From: an uncultured Tidjanibacter sp.
Lineage (GTDB): Bacteria > Bacteroidota > Bacteroidia > Bacteroidales > Rikenellaceae
Assembly: GCA_934663885.1 (NCBI GenBank)
Contig: CAKUKW010000053.1
Location: 1 to 10,109 of the forward strand
DNA length: 10,109 bases
Direction: 5' to 3'
Shown: positions 1 through 6,464 of the stretch, piece after piece
Numbering within the stretch: the first letter of the stretch is position 1
How the letters are laid out: the number at the start of each line of letters is the position of its first letter
The notes under the pieces: model-generated
The model's input: only the letters and a program-made list of their open reading frames with translations
What the model was told of the DNA's origin: nothing
The model's database searches: none
Made by a program: the position numbers and the translations under genes

Positions 1-123
1 AAGTATCGTTTCGTTTTCCTTGGACCGCAATTCGCTGTCGTCGCTGCATCCTGAAAACAGGAATACGGCGGAAATAAGCATAAATGCAACTGTGAAAAAG
101 ATATTCCGGCTTAGAAGGTGCAT
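1..123 (-). CDS. Lipoprotein, N-terminal fragment cut by the window edge
   Basis: Reading leftward from an ATG at 123-121, the frame stays open for 41 codons to the window edge. The product starts MHLLSRNIFF, then has a hydrophobic stretch (about residues 8-23) and a lipobox LFSGC with the acylated cysteine at residue 26. The residues straight after the cysteine are S-D-D-S-E. An acidic patch there fits the lipoprotein export signal that sends Bacteroidota lipoproteins to the cell surface. A TAnnTTTG-type -7 box lies about 25 bases upstream of the start, which supports it. Only the signal region is visible, so function cannot be assigned. The overlapping plus-strand frame (20-250) looks like an antisense shadow. 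Confidence 0.72.
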   Translation of the reverse strand, partial: MHLLSRNIFFTVAFMLISAVFLFSGCSDDSELRSKENETIL

Positions 124-148
124 AAAATATTATAACTCTGTTGACAGG

Positions 149-156
149 CAAAGATA
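149..156 (-). promoter_or_regulatory. Putative Bacteroidota -7 promoter box for the left-edge lipoprotein gene
   Basis: On the minus strand these bases read TATCTTTG, an exact match to the TAnnTTTG -7 consensus of the Bacteroidota primary sigma factor. It sits about 25 bases before the ATG at 123. I see no TTTG -33 box at the usual 19-21 base spacing, so the promoter rests on the -7 box and its position. Confidence 0.5.
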
Positions 157-354
157 CAAATTTTTGGTTAACGCCATATCCTGCCACTCGACTACCTTAC
201 GGCGCATACAAAAATTTAACGGCGATAATCCGGAATTAGTGCGTAGGTAACAATATATTTTTACGTATGGCCGTCTTTAACTTCAAGCCCGGCGTATAAC
301 CTAATAATGGCATTTTCTCCGATAAGGCATTGCTGCTTTATACCTCGCGAATAA

Positions 355-390
355 ACAGGCCTGGCGGAAATTATCCTTCGCCAGGCCTGA
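355..390 (-). terminator. Hairpin terminator downstream of the PiT transporter gene
   Basis: Perfect 11-base inverted repeat: arms at 356-366 and 379-389 (CAGGCCTGGCG and its complement) around a 12-base loop. It begins about 55 bases past the PiT stop codon. On the minus strand it is followed by TTTATT, a weak T-run. Its position, and the left lipoprotein gene having its own promoter downstream, support a terminator. The rest of the 321-base gap between the two genes (124-444) shows only the -7 box near 150 and a small 5-base-stem hairpin near 395-410. Confidence 0.75.
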
Positions 391-444
391 GGTTATCTCT
401 ATGATAGAGGTATGTTGTAGGTATACTCCGCCCGTTAAGCCTTT

Positions 445-2691
445 CTATATGTCGTTAAGGGGATCCTGGTTCTCGATAAAGTAGCGGTGCGACTTGAGCA
501 GATTACGCGATTGCAATACCATCGTTTTAGTTTCGTTGAGGATCGTGAGGTAAAGCATACTGGCTTTCGTACTGGTCGATTTCGACTGGATGCGGCGCAA
601 CTGGTTCTTAATGGCCACACTGATGGTGTCGAACAACTCGTCGCGCATGTCCATTATATCGTCGATATCGTCATAGTTATTCTCTTCGAGCATTTTAATG
701 ATCCGGGCGTATATCATCGACACGTCGTTGTTGATCCGCAGCAAATCCTTCACCTGCTCGGTACTCATTCCCTTGTGGTTATTGTCGATGTGCTCGAAAC
801 ACGGGCGTGTGATGTGTACCAGCGCCTTGGTCATTTCACTGATATAGTCGACTACCTGGACATAGAAATGACCGGCTTCTATGAAGTTGTCCTGTAGCCT
901 CTGTAATGTGGGCATTACCGCATATTTGCGCTCCCTGGCATTGTAGAAAAGATCGTTCGATTCCCTCACCATCTCGCGCAGCGTCTTTCGGTCTTCGTCA
1001 AGTGTGGCTTTGATCGTCTTGCTGTATATGTCGGTGGTTTTGGTCATTACGTCACGGATATCGTCAACGATACTTTCCATCACGTCGCCCGTTCCGTTGA
1101 CGGTCCCCGATGCAATTTCTTCGGCTTTCTTCGCTTTCTTTTCGCGTTTCTTGTGGGTAACCGAGCTCTGAATGAACATCAAAACGCAGATAACGCTGAT
1201 TATTATAATTGAAACCGTTCCTCCCCACATAAGGGCGTAGGTCACGATCATGGCAATAATAAAAGCTATAAGCGCGGTTACGAACCATCCCGCTATTACG
1301 GTAACTACTCCGGTAATACGGTATACTGCGCTTTCCCTTCCCCATGCTTTGTCGGCAAGAGAAGAGCCCATTGCTACCATGAACGTTACATAAGTAGTGG
1401 ACAGAGGGAGTTTCATGGAAGTCGCCATGGCTATGAGTATGGAGGCAACAGTAAGGTTTACCGTCGCCCTTATAAGGTCGAAATGCGCGCGTCCGGCTTT
1501 TTCCTTGGGCCTGAGCGGCAGGAATCTTTTGTTGATAGCCCTTTGTACCGATTGGGGTATGTGGTCTTCATACCATTTGTTGATATTGACCGCGCCCCTT
1601 ACTATCGTCCTGGAAAATGCCGTCGAACCGAAACGCTCTGTGCCCTCGTCCTGTTTCGCCAGATTGATCTCGGTTTCGCTTACGCTCTGTGCCTTTTTGG
1701 AGGTCCACAACGTTATCACCATTATCACCCCCGCAGCCAACAGGAGCCAGTGGTTGGCTACGACGGGGTCGTTCAACTGACCCATCAGCATGGTATCGTC
1801 GCCACCGGCAGCCGCGACTATCTTATACGAATCGAGTCCGGCGATAGGGACACCTATGAAGTTTACCAGGTCATTACCTGCGAACGCCAGCGCCAACGAG
1901 AAGGTTCCCGCCAATATAGTCACTTTAAGTATATTAACCTTAAGCCTCTGGAGTATGAACATTAGTATGCTGCTGCCAGCCCAGACGATAAGCAGCGAGA
2001 CCATCATATTCGACTGTACAAGCTCTTTGAATTCGGGGCTCATTAATCCCGAATCCTTGAGCCCTTTGAATACGGCGAAATAAATAATGGCGGTGAATGC
2101 GATTCCGCACCACAGCGCACCGAAACGGTTCAATACTTTCTGGTACCTGAAGGAGAATATCAGGCGGCTAACGAACATGACTATGGCGCCTGCAATGAAC
2201 GCTATGACTACAGAGGCCAGTATACCCCCTACAATTGCCAGCGTTTTACCTGAATTTATGTAGTCGCCCATATCGGACGCCGTCAGCGAGGGATTGCCGG
2301 AAATCTTTATGGTGGTTACCGCTACGGCTGCTCCCAGGAGCCCGAATACCAATGAGACCGTAGTTGAAGTCGGCAGGCCGAAGGTATTGAACAGGTCGAG
2401 CAGGATGACGTTGGCGAACATAACCCCCAGGAACAGCATCATTACCTCCCTGAAACTGAACATTTCAGGATGGAAAACACCGCTTCGGGCCACTTCCATC
2501 ATTCCGCTCGATGTCATTGCGCCTACAATAATACCTATCGAGGCAACAGTGAAAATAACGCGCCGCGAAGCCGCCTTTGAGCCCAGTGCCGAATTGAGAA
2601 AGTTTACCGCGTCGTTCGATACCCCCACCGCGAGTCCCGATACGGCGAGGATCATTAGGATGATAACAATTACAGTATAGATAGGTTCCAT
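445..2691 (-). CDS. PiT-family inorganic phosphate transporter with PhoU-like C-terminal domain
   Basis: A 748-residue inner-membrane protein expected to import inorganic phosphate by cation symport. Both inverted PiT half-signatures are present: GVSNDAVNF around residues 23-31 and FAGNDLVNF around 270-278. Each is paired with a proline/serine/threonine motif, LPTSTTVSL at 106-114 and LPLSTTYVT at 428-436. Many hydrophobic helices fill residues 5-510. A lysine-rich linker (about 513-522) leads to a soluble helical region, about 535-735, that resembles PhoU, the regulator of phosphate uptake. This long PiT-PhoU form is common in Bacteroidota, while the classical E. coli PitA is near 500 residues. 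The stop is TAG. The gene is monocistronic, with a likely promoter near 2760 and a terminator near 370. Sodium versus proton coupling cannot be read from the sequence. Several open frames on the opposite strand inside it are shadows. Confidence 0.93.
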   Translation of the reverse strand: MEPIYTVIVIILMILAVSGLAVGVSNDAVNFLNSALGSKAASRRVIFTVASIGIIVGAMTSSGMMEVARSGVFHPEMFSFREVMMLFLGVMFANVILLDLFNTFGLPTSTTVSLVFGLLGAAVAVTTIKISGNPSLTASDMGDYINSGKTLAIVGGILASVVIAFIAGAIVMFVSRLIFSFRYQKVLNRFGALWCGIAFTAIIYFAVFKGLKDSGLMSPEFKELVQSNMMVSLLIVWAGSSILMFILQRLKVNILKVTILAGTFSLALAFAGNDLVNFIGVPIAGLDSYKIVAAAGGDDTMLMGQLNDPVVANHWLLLAAGVIMVITLWTSKKAQSVSETEINLAKQDEGTERFGSTAFSRTIVRGAVNINKWYEDHIPQSVQRAINKRFLPLRPKEKAGRAHFDLIRATVNLTVASILIAMATSMKLPLSTTYVTFMVAMGSSLADKAWGRESAVYRITGVVTVIAGWFVTALIAFIIAMIVTYALMWGGTVSIIIISVICVLMFIQSSVTHKKREKKAKKAEEIASGTVNGTGDVMESIVDDIRDVMTKTTDIYSKTIKATLDEDRKTLREMVRESNDLFYNARERKYAVMPTLQRLQDNFIEAGHFYVQVVDYISEMTKALVHITRPCFEHIDNNHKGMSTEQVKDLLRINNDVSMIYARIIKMLEENNYDDIDDIMDMRDELFDTISVAIKNQLRRIQSKSTSTKASMLYLTILNETKTMVLQSRNLLKSHRYFIENQDPLNDI

Positions 2692-2758
2692 ATTATATGA
2701 TTAACCTCCCGTGTATGAGCCGATTCTGCCCGGCACGCAAGCATTGAAAAATTTGGAA

Positions 2759-2766
2759 CAAAGTTA
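2759..2766 (-). promoter_or_regulatory. Putative -7 promoter box for the PiT transporter gene
   Basis: Minus-strand TAACTTTG matches TAnnTTTG exactly and lies 67 bases before the PiT start, leaving a leader of roughly 60 bases. No clear TTTG -33 box is visible at 19-21 bases. I noticed no Pho-box-like repeats. The rest of the 2692-2922 gap is AT-rich and shows nothing else I can name. Confidence 0.45.
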
Positions 2767-2922
2767 TTCCATAATTCGTAATAACTATGTAATGTTAATG
2801 GAATGTTGAAAATAATTTTCACGGGTGCAGCCATACTATGATGTGCGTATGCCCTTTCTTTCTGGAATAATATGAGGTAATTTACTGTAAAATATTAGGT
2901 TGGTAATTCAAAATATAAGAGA

Positions 2923-2954
2923 AAAGGTGCTGCACTTGGTAGCGCAGCACCTTT
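2923..2954 (-). terminator. Rho-independent terminator of the BACON lipoprotein gene
   Basis: An 11-base perfect inverted repeat, arms 2923-2933 (AAAGGTGCTGC) and 2944-2954, with a 10-base loop. It starts about 22 bases after the TAA of the BACON gene. On the minus strand the stem ends in a short T-run (TTTTCTCTT), the standard arrangement for an intrinsic terminator. Confidence 0.8.
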
Positions 2955-2975
2955 CTTAAAAGAACGGAAGAATAT

Positions 2976-3968
2976 TTATTTTATTCTGGCCCTGTAAAGA
3001 GGGGTAGCATCCATGCCGGCCTGCGGAGCAAACGCCGCGGCGGGAGGCGCCATATTGGGTAAAGTACCCGTTCCGATAGCTATATCGTCAATACACAGCG
3101 AATATCGGTCAGGAGAAACGCAATTTACTGCAACATATTTCGCGTTGGCGGGAAGATCGAATTCATACCTTGTCCACGTTGTCCCAACCTCTACATAACT
3201 ACCGGTAGTAAGTACGTTGGTAAAGTCGGCTACGGTTTTGCCACCGGTGGAATAGGCTACTCTCATGCGCTCGAGTCCGTACTCAGCGGTAAAGCCTTTT
3301 GCCCAGAAAGCAACCTTGGCAACTCCGCCGAAGTTTAATTCGGGAGATATGAACCAGTCGTTGTTGACAACCGGGCCGGATGCGTCGGCGGATGCGAAAA
3401 AGGCAAGGTATTTATTTCCCGCGTAAGGATCGAAGTTAAAACCACCGGAGGAAGTAACGCCGGCCACGGACGGGTTGAAGATCATTGCTGCCATCGGCTC
3501 TTCCCTGTTCGGGTAGTCATTTTCTCCCACACCATAGGTTACGTATCCGTCGACGTCGATATAACTCCATCCGACCGTACCCGGAGAGTTAATGGCAAAG
3601 TCTGTGTGGCTTTCAAAGTCGTCGAATATAACGTCCCCGCCTCCGCTGGGGGCCGCCTGAACTACGTTCACCACCTTGGAGTCGGTGCTCGAAGCAACGG
3701 TCACGGAGCCGGTCCTGGCTTCGGTAGCTGCGCCTACGGTCACTTTAACCGAATTACCTTCCTTGACTGCGGTGATCCAGCTCGGATTGTTGGATGTAAC
3801 AGTCCAGTCGCTTCCGGAAACAGTTACATAATCGGAACCGCCATCGGCCGTAAAGTTAAGCGTGCCGGGATTTACAGAAATACTTCCCCCGGGAGTACCG
3901 CTACCTTCACATGAAGCAAATAAAGCGACAGATAATATGGTTGCCGCTAAAAGTAAGATTTTTTTCAT
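2976..3968 (-). CDS. BACON-domain, choice-of-anchor-J surface lipoprotein
   Basis: A 330-residue predicted lipoprotein. The signal peptide MKKILLLAATILSVALFASC ends in the lipobox cysteine at residue 20. Residues about 28-105 look like a BACON domain: a beta-rich stretch with DWTVTSNNPSWITAV and the ending VVNVVQAA typical of that family. BACON domains are thought to bind carbohydrate or mucin, or act as spacers. Residues about 112-300 look like a choice-of-anchor-J (MAM/cleaved-adhesin-like) beta-sandwich, with DDFES (116-120), NKYLAF, NDWFISPEL (203-211), and the closing strand SLCIDDIAIG. The last ~30 residues are Ala/Pro-rich and basic at the end. No catalytic domain is seen. An adhesive or substrate-binding surface role is an inference. 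The gene is flanked by its own promoter and terminator, with no SusC/SusD partner in the window. Confidence 0.85.
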   Translation of the reverse strand: MKKILLLAATILSVALFASCEGSGTPGGSISVNPGTLNFTADGGSDYVTVSGSDWTVTSNNPSWITAVKEGNSVKVTVGAATEARTGSVTVASSTDSKVVNVVQAAPSGGGDVIFDDFESHTDFAINSPGTVGWSYIDVDGYVTYGVGENDYPNREEPMAAMIFNPSVAGVTSSGGFNFDPYAGNKYLAFFASADASGPVVNNDWFISPELNFGGVAKVAFWAKGFTAEYGLERMRVAYSTGGKTVADFTNVLTTGSYVEVGTTWTRYEFDLPANAKYVAVNCVSPDRYSLCIDDIAIGTGTLPNMAPPAAAFAPQAGMDATPLYRARIK

Positions 3969-4017
3969 AATAGTTAAATGTTGAAGTAAAAATTAGTTTG
4001 TGTAAAATACTGATAGA

Positions 4018-4049
4018 CAAATTTAAATATTTTTATATTAACAAACAAG
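4018..4049 (-). promoter_or_regulatory. Putative Bacteroidota promoter for the BACON lipoprotein gene
   Basis: Minus-strand TAAATTTG at 4025-4018 matches the TAnnTTTG -7 consensus. CTTG at 4049-4046 matches three of four bases of the TTTG -33 box, with a 20-base spacer. The promoter lies in the 101-base gap between ruvA and this gene, about 50 bases before the ATG. This suggests the lipoprotein is transcribed independently of ruvA. Confidence 0.55.
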
Positions 4050-4069
4050 CATCCCGGATTAAAATTTCA

Positions 4070-4663
4070 CTACAATTTTTTTAGCGCCAGCCTTATTATT
4101 TCTTCGACAGGTGCGGTCGGATTTTCCTGTATGACGGACTTTACCACTTTTTCCGAAGCGCCTTTCCCGAAACCGAGCATAGCCAATGCGGAAATGGCTT
4201 CGGTATATGTTTCGCCGGTTACCGCCGTAAACGACGTGCCCGTATTGCCGATCTGGCTCTCCAGTCCGAGCATTTTATCCCGCAACTCGACAATTATCTT
4301 CTGTGCGGTCTTGAGCCCGAGACCTTTCACATTCTTCAATAGCGAGGCATTTTCGGTAGCGATAATGGTGCTCAACTCCGCCGGGGAATATGTCGAAAGG
4401 ATCATCCTCGCCGTACCTCCGCCTACTCCCGAAACGCTTACGAGGAGCCTGAAAAGTTCGCGCTCATGTTTCGTGGCGAAGCCGTAAAGTATCTGGGCGT
4501 CTTCCCTTATGATGAAATGGATATAAATGCGGGTTGAATCCGCTTTCTCAATTTCCGTGTAGGTCTGGAGTGAAATATTTATAAGGTATCCGACTCCGCC
4601 GGCATCGATCACCGCATAGGCGGGATTGAGCTCTGCGATTTTACCGCTTATATATTCGTACAT
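4070..4663 (-). CDS. ruvA: Holliday junction branch migration complex subunit RuvA
   Basis: A 197-residue protein, a normal RuvA length. RuvA binds four-way DNA junctions as a tetramer and loads the RuvB motor for branch migration in recombinational repair. The N-terminal OB-fold (about residues 1-62) starts MYEYISGKIAEL and contains VGYLI and REDAQILYGF. Two helix-hairpin-helix motifs follow: VSGVGGGTARMIL (77-89) and VKGLGLKTAQKI (112-123). The linker near 133-150 leads to the C-terminal RuvB-binding three-helix domain (about 151-197) with ALAMLGFGKGASEKVV. The ATG at 4663 begins exactly at the conserved N-terminus. No ruvB or ruvC is in the window. It diverges from the ompH-like gene. A near-consensus -7 box (TAACTTTA, 4690-4683) could serve it. 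Confidence 0.96.
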   Translation of the reverse strand: MYEYISGKIAELNPAYAVIDAGGVGYLINISLQTYTEIEKADSTRIYIHFIIREDAQILYGFATKHERELFRLLVSVSGVGGGTARMILSTYSPAELSTIIATENASLLKNVKGLGLKTAQKIIVELRDKMLGLESQIGNTGTSFTAVTGETYTEAISALAMLGFGKGASEKVVKSVIQENPTAPVEEIIRLALKKL

Positions 4664-4682
4664 GGTTTTCCGATTTTTTCCG

Positions 4683-4690
4683 TAAAGTTA
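4683..4690 (-). promoter_or_regulatory. Possible -7 box for ruvA
   Basis: Minus-strand TAACTTTA differs from TAnnTTTG by one base and lies about 20 bases before the ruvA ATG. The rest of the 175-base divergent gap is AT-rich. The weak match makes this only a candidate. Confidence 0.25.
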
Positions 4691-4783
4691 ATTAAAGGTC
4701 GTGAATCTTCTCCATAATAATCTGAAAAATCGGTAACGCATATTACTGATATGTAAATAGACGCTCATTTCGCGGAAAATATA

Positions 4784-4791
4784 TATCTTTG
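4784..4791 (+). promoter_or_regulatory. Putative -7 promoter box for the ompH-like gene
   Basis: TATCTTTG exactly matches TAnnTTTG and lies 47 bases before the ATG at 4839. The intervening leader is very A/T-rich, a usual feature of efficiently translated Bacteroidota genes that lack a Shine-Dalgarno. No good TTTG is found at the -33 distance. Confidence 0.55.
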
Positions 4792-4838
4792 ACTCTTGTA
4801 ATATCTGAAATTAACTAAAAATAAAATAAAATTTAATT

Positions 4839-5441
4839 ATGAAAAAAGTGATTATCGCGGCCGTGGTTGCCGTAAGCCTGCTGGCCGGTTGCCAGAACCG
4901 TAATACCGGTGTTACTGCCGACAATTCGGGAAGTAGCCGTGAAGTTCAGAAAGTCGAACACGCTCCCGGGCTGATCGTGTATGTACATACCGATTCGTTG
5001 ATAATGGGATATAATATGGCTACCGATCTCAATAGCGATTTCAGGGTTAAATACGAGAAAGCCGAGTCCCAGATCAAGAATAAACAGAGCCGCTTCGAGA
5101 GGGATTATATGGATTATCAGGAAAAAGCACAGAAAGGTCTTGCAACCCGTCTGCAGCTTTCCGAGATGGAGCAGAAACTGCAGCAGCAGGATATGCAAAT
5201 CCGACAGGATGCCGAGAAACTCATGAACGAACTTGCCGAAGAAGAGCAGGTTATCAACAACACGATATTCTTTTCGGTAACCGATTACCTAAAGGAGCTC
5301 AATGCCGACAACAGGTATGCTATGATTATCAGTACGACCACTTCGGGCCCGATACTTCATGCCGACCCGAGCCTTAGCATAACTCAGGACGTATTGAAGG
5401 CTCTTAACGAAAGGTACGATAAGGAAAAGGCTGCCAAATAG
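4839..5441 (+). CDS. OmpH/Skp-family protein predicted to be a lipoprotein
   Basis: A 200-residue envelope protein. The signal peptide MKKVIIAAVVAVSLLAGC has a lipobox LAGC with Cys18, then a flexible polar linker to about residue 42. The mature part starts GLIVYVHTDSLI, the strand that opens the OmpH/Skp fold. It continues in a long charged, Gln-rich coiled coil (about 65-140) and closes with a second short beta segment containing YAMIISTTTSGPILHADPSLSIT (about 160-182). Skp is a trimeric periplasmic chaperone that holds unfolded outer membrane proteins in its coiled-coil arms. Here the cysteine would tether it to a membrane, unlike E. coli Skp, which is soluble. It has its own promoter and a strong terminator, so it is probably monocistronic. 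The stop is TAG. The lipid anchor is predicted from the lipobox only. Confidence 0.87.
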   Translation: MKKVIIAAVVAVSLLAGCQNRNTGVTADNSGSSREVQKVEHAPGLIVYVHTDSLIMGYNMATDLNSDFRVKYEKAESQIKNKQSRFERDYMDYQEKAQKGLATRLQLSEMEQKLQQQDMQIRQDAEKLMNELAEEEQVINNTIFFSVTDYLKELNADNRYAMIISTTTSGPILHADPSLSITQDVLKALNERYDKEKAAK

Positions 5442-5494
5442 GGCGTGGTTTTCCCGGCCTTATCAAGTGGCTGATAGAATATTGGAAATATATT

Positions 5495-5536
5495 TACAAC
5501 GATGGCGCGGTGATTTTTCACCGCGCCATCGTTGTA
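5495..5536. terminator. Strong intrinsic terminator hairpin after the ompH-like gene
   Basis: A perfect inverted repeat, 18-base arms at 5496-5513 and 5518-5535 (19 counting the flanking T-A pair), around a TTTT loop. The stem is GC-rich (core GATGGCGCGGTGA), and the hairpin starts about 54 bases after the ompH-like stop. The bases just after the stem (ATTTGTGG) give only a weak T-run. It could insulate both strands, but the only gene ending here is on the plus strand. Confidence 0.85.
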
Positions 5537-5541
5537 TTTGT

Positions 5542-5888
5542 GGCAAACTTAGCCAATAGGTTCTTGCTAAGGGGTTTGATACTCTCCGCCTCTTAAGTCG
5601 ATCACGAAACAGCGAAGGGAACAAAAATAAACGCGAAGGGAGGAACCGGGAACCGCAATGAGACTTTTTTATGCATAAGAAGTTTAAGTCCCGTAAAAAC
5701 AGTGGCAGGGCGGCCTTAAAATAAATGTAGGGATAATAAATTAAATATCAGAATGATCGGGAGGGGAGAGGCTTCTGCCGCACATATTGTACAGGGACTA
5801 ACCGCAGCACGCGGATAATAGTTTTCCGGTATTGTAAATAAAAGCTAAATTATGCCGTCGGTTTCTGGTTTTTTAATCCGTTTCTTCC
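5542..5888. other. Long intergenic region without a recognisable gene
   Basis: About 350 bases between the ompH-like terminator and the promoter of the next gene. I see no open frame beyond about 21 codons (ATG at 5753 to TAA at 5816-5818) and nothing recognisable as tRNA, tmRNA or SRP RNA. Directly after the terminator is a second, imperfect hairpin: CAAACTTAGC at 5544-5553 can pair with GCTAA plus GTTTG within 5566-5578, with a small bulge. A 9-base direct repeat GCGAAGGGA occurs at 5612-5620 and 5633-5641, 21 bases apart. A tandem GGAACCG pair follows at 5642-5655. A regulatory site or small RNA is possible but unproven. Confidence 0.4.
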
Positions 5889-5896
5889 TATTTTTG
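5889..5896 (+). promoter_or_regulatory. Putative -7 promoter box for the coaE-folP operon
   Basis: TATTTTTG matches TAnnTTTG. TCTG at 5864-5867 matches three of four -33 bases with a 21-base spacer. The box ends only four bases before the ATG at 5901, so the transcript would be almost leaderless if that ATG is used. Alternatively, translation begins at the next ATG, 5949. Confidence 0.5.
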
Positions 5897-5900
5897 TAAG

Positions 5901-6464
5901 ATGAAACCAACTCGAAAAAAACATAAAAGCGAAGTTACCGCAGGAATTATGGCCGAGGAGGCTGCGAACCAGGGGGGTAGCTCTTCACCTGAGCAGGCTC
6001 CTGTTTCGCCGGGCGCATGGTTCGGCAGGGTATTTTCGTTTATTCCGAAATGGTTCAATAAGATCAAGGGGCCTGTGGGCAGGGCCTGGAATTGGGTGTG
6101 GAGCAGGCTCCGTAAGTACATATCGCCCGCATTCCTTGTTATCCTGGGGCTCTCTTTCCTGTTCTGGTACACGCTTAAGCTTCAGTCGGTCTATACCGCC
6201 GAAGTTCCCGTGCGGTTCAACATAGAGGGGACACTGCTGCGCGCGAATGTGGTTGTGGAGGCTACGGGGTACAAAATCCTTTCGCAGCGTTACGCGAGCC
6301 GTAAGGAGATTCCGCTTACGTGGGACGATATAGAGATAACTTCTTCCTCGATAGACCCGAGAGCCGTGGTTATTTCCCCGCTTTCCCTGCAGAACATAAT
6401 ATCGTTGCGGTACACCGACCTCAAGATAGTATCCATGGGCAATATTCCCGAGGTTGAGCCATGA
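5901..6464 (+). CDS. YbbR-like single-span membrane protein encoded before coaE
   Basis: A 187-residue protein. A basic, polar N-terminus (about 1-70, with KPTRKKHK and a Gly/Ser/Pro-rich stretch) precedes one membrane helix at about 74-91 ([19 protein letters not shown]). A short extracytoplasmic beta-rich part follows, with [27 protein letters not shown], resembling the opening of a YbbR repeat. Bacteroidota often encode a YbbR-domain protein just before coaE, usually longer than 300 residues, so this is a short version or a divergent relative. Function is unknown; in Firmicutes, YbbR (CdaR) regulates the diadenylate cyclase CdaA, but no cdaA is present here. The stop overlaps the coaE start as ATGA, implying translational coupling. 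The next in-frame ATG (5949) is an alternative start, given how close the -7 box is to 5901. Confidence 0.65.
   Translation: MKPTRKKHKSEVTAGIMAEEAANQGGSSSPEQAPVSPGAWFGRVFSFIPKWFNKIKGPVGRAWNWVWSRLRKYISPAFLVILGLSFLFWYTLKLQSVYTAEVPVRFNIEGTLLRANVVVEATGYKILSQRYASRKEIPLTWDDIEITSSSIDPRAVVISPLSLQNIISLRYTDLKIVSMGNIPEVEP

Noticed and set aside
1397..1965. Long plus-strand open frames antisense to the PiT gene
   Set aside because: They lie fully inside a well-supported minus-strand gene and show no recognisable domain. Similar shadows occur at 487-897, 2294-2680, 3606-3914 and 4131-4487.
4670..4733. 9-base inverted repeat (CCGATTTTT / AAAAATCGG) in the ruvA-ompH divergent gap
   Set aside because: The arms are 46 bases apart and A/T-rich, so such a match is expected by chance. 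No link to a known operator.
5544..5551. Minus-strand TAAGTTTG, a formal -7 match
   Set aside because: It would point straight into the terminator hairpin and no minus-strand gene lies downstream. Probably chance within an imperfect hairpin arm.
5753..5818. 21-codon frame in the intergenic gap
   Set aside because: Too short, no signal or motif, and no ribosome site beyond a chance purine run. It cannot be told apart from random sequence.
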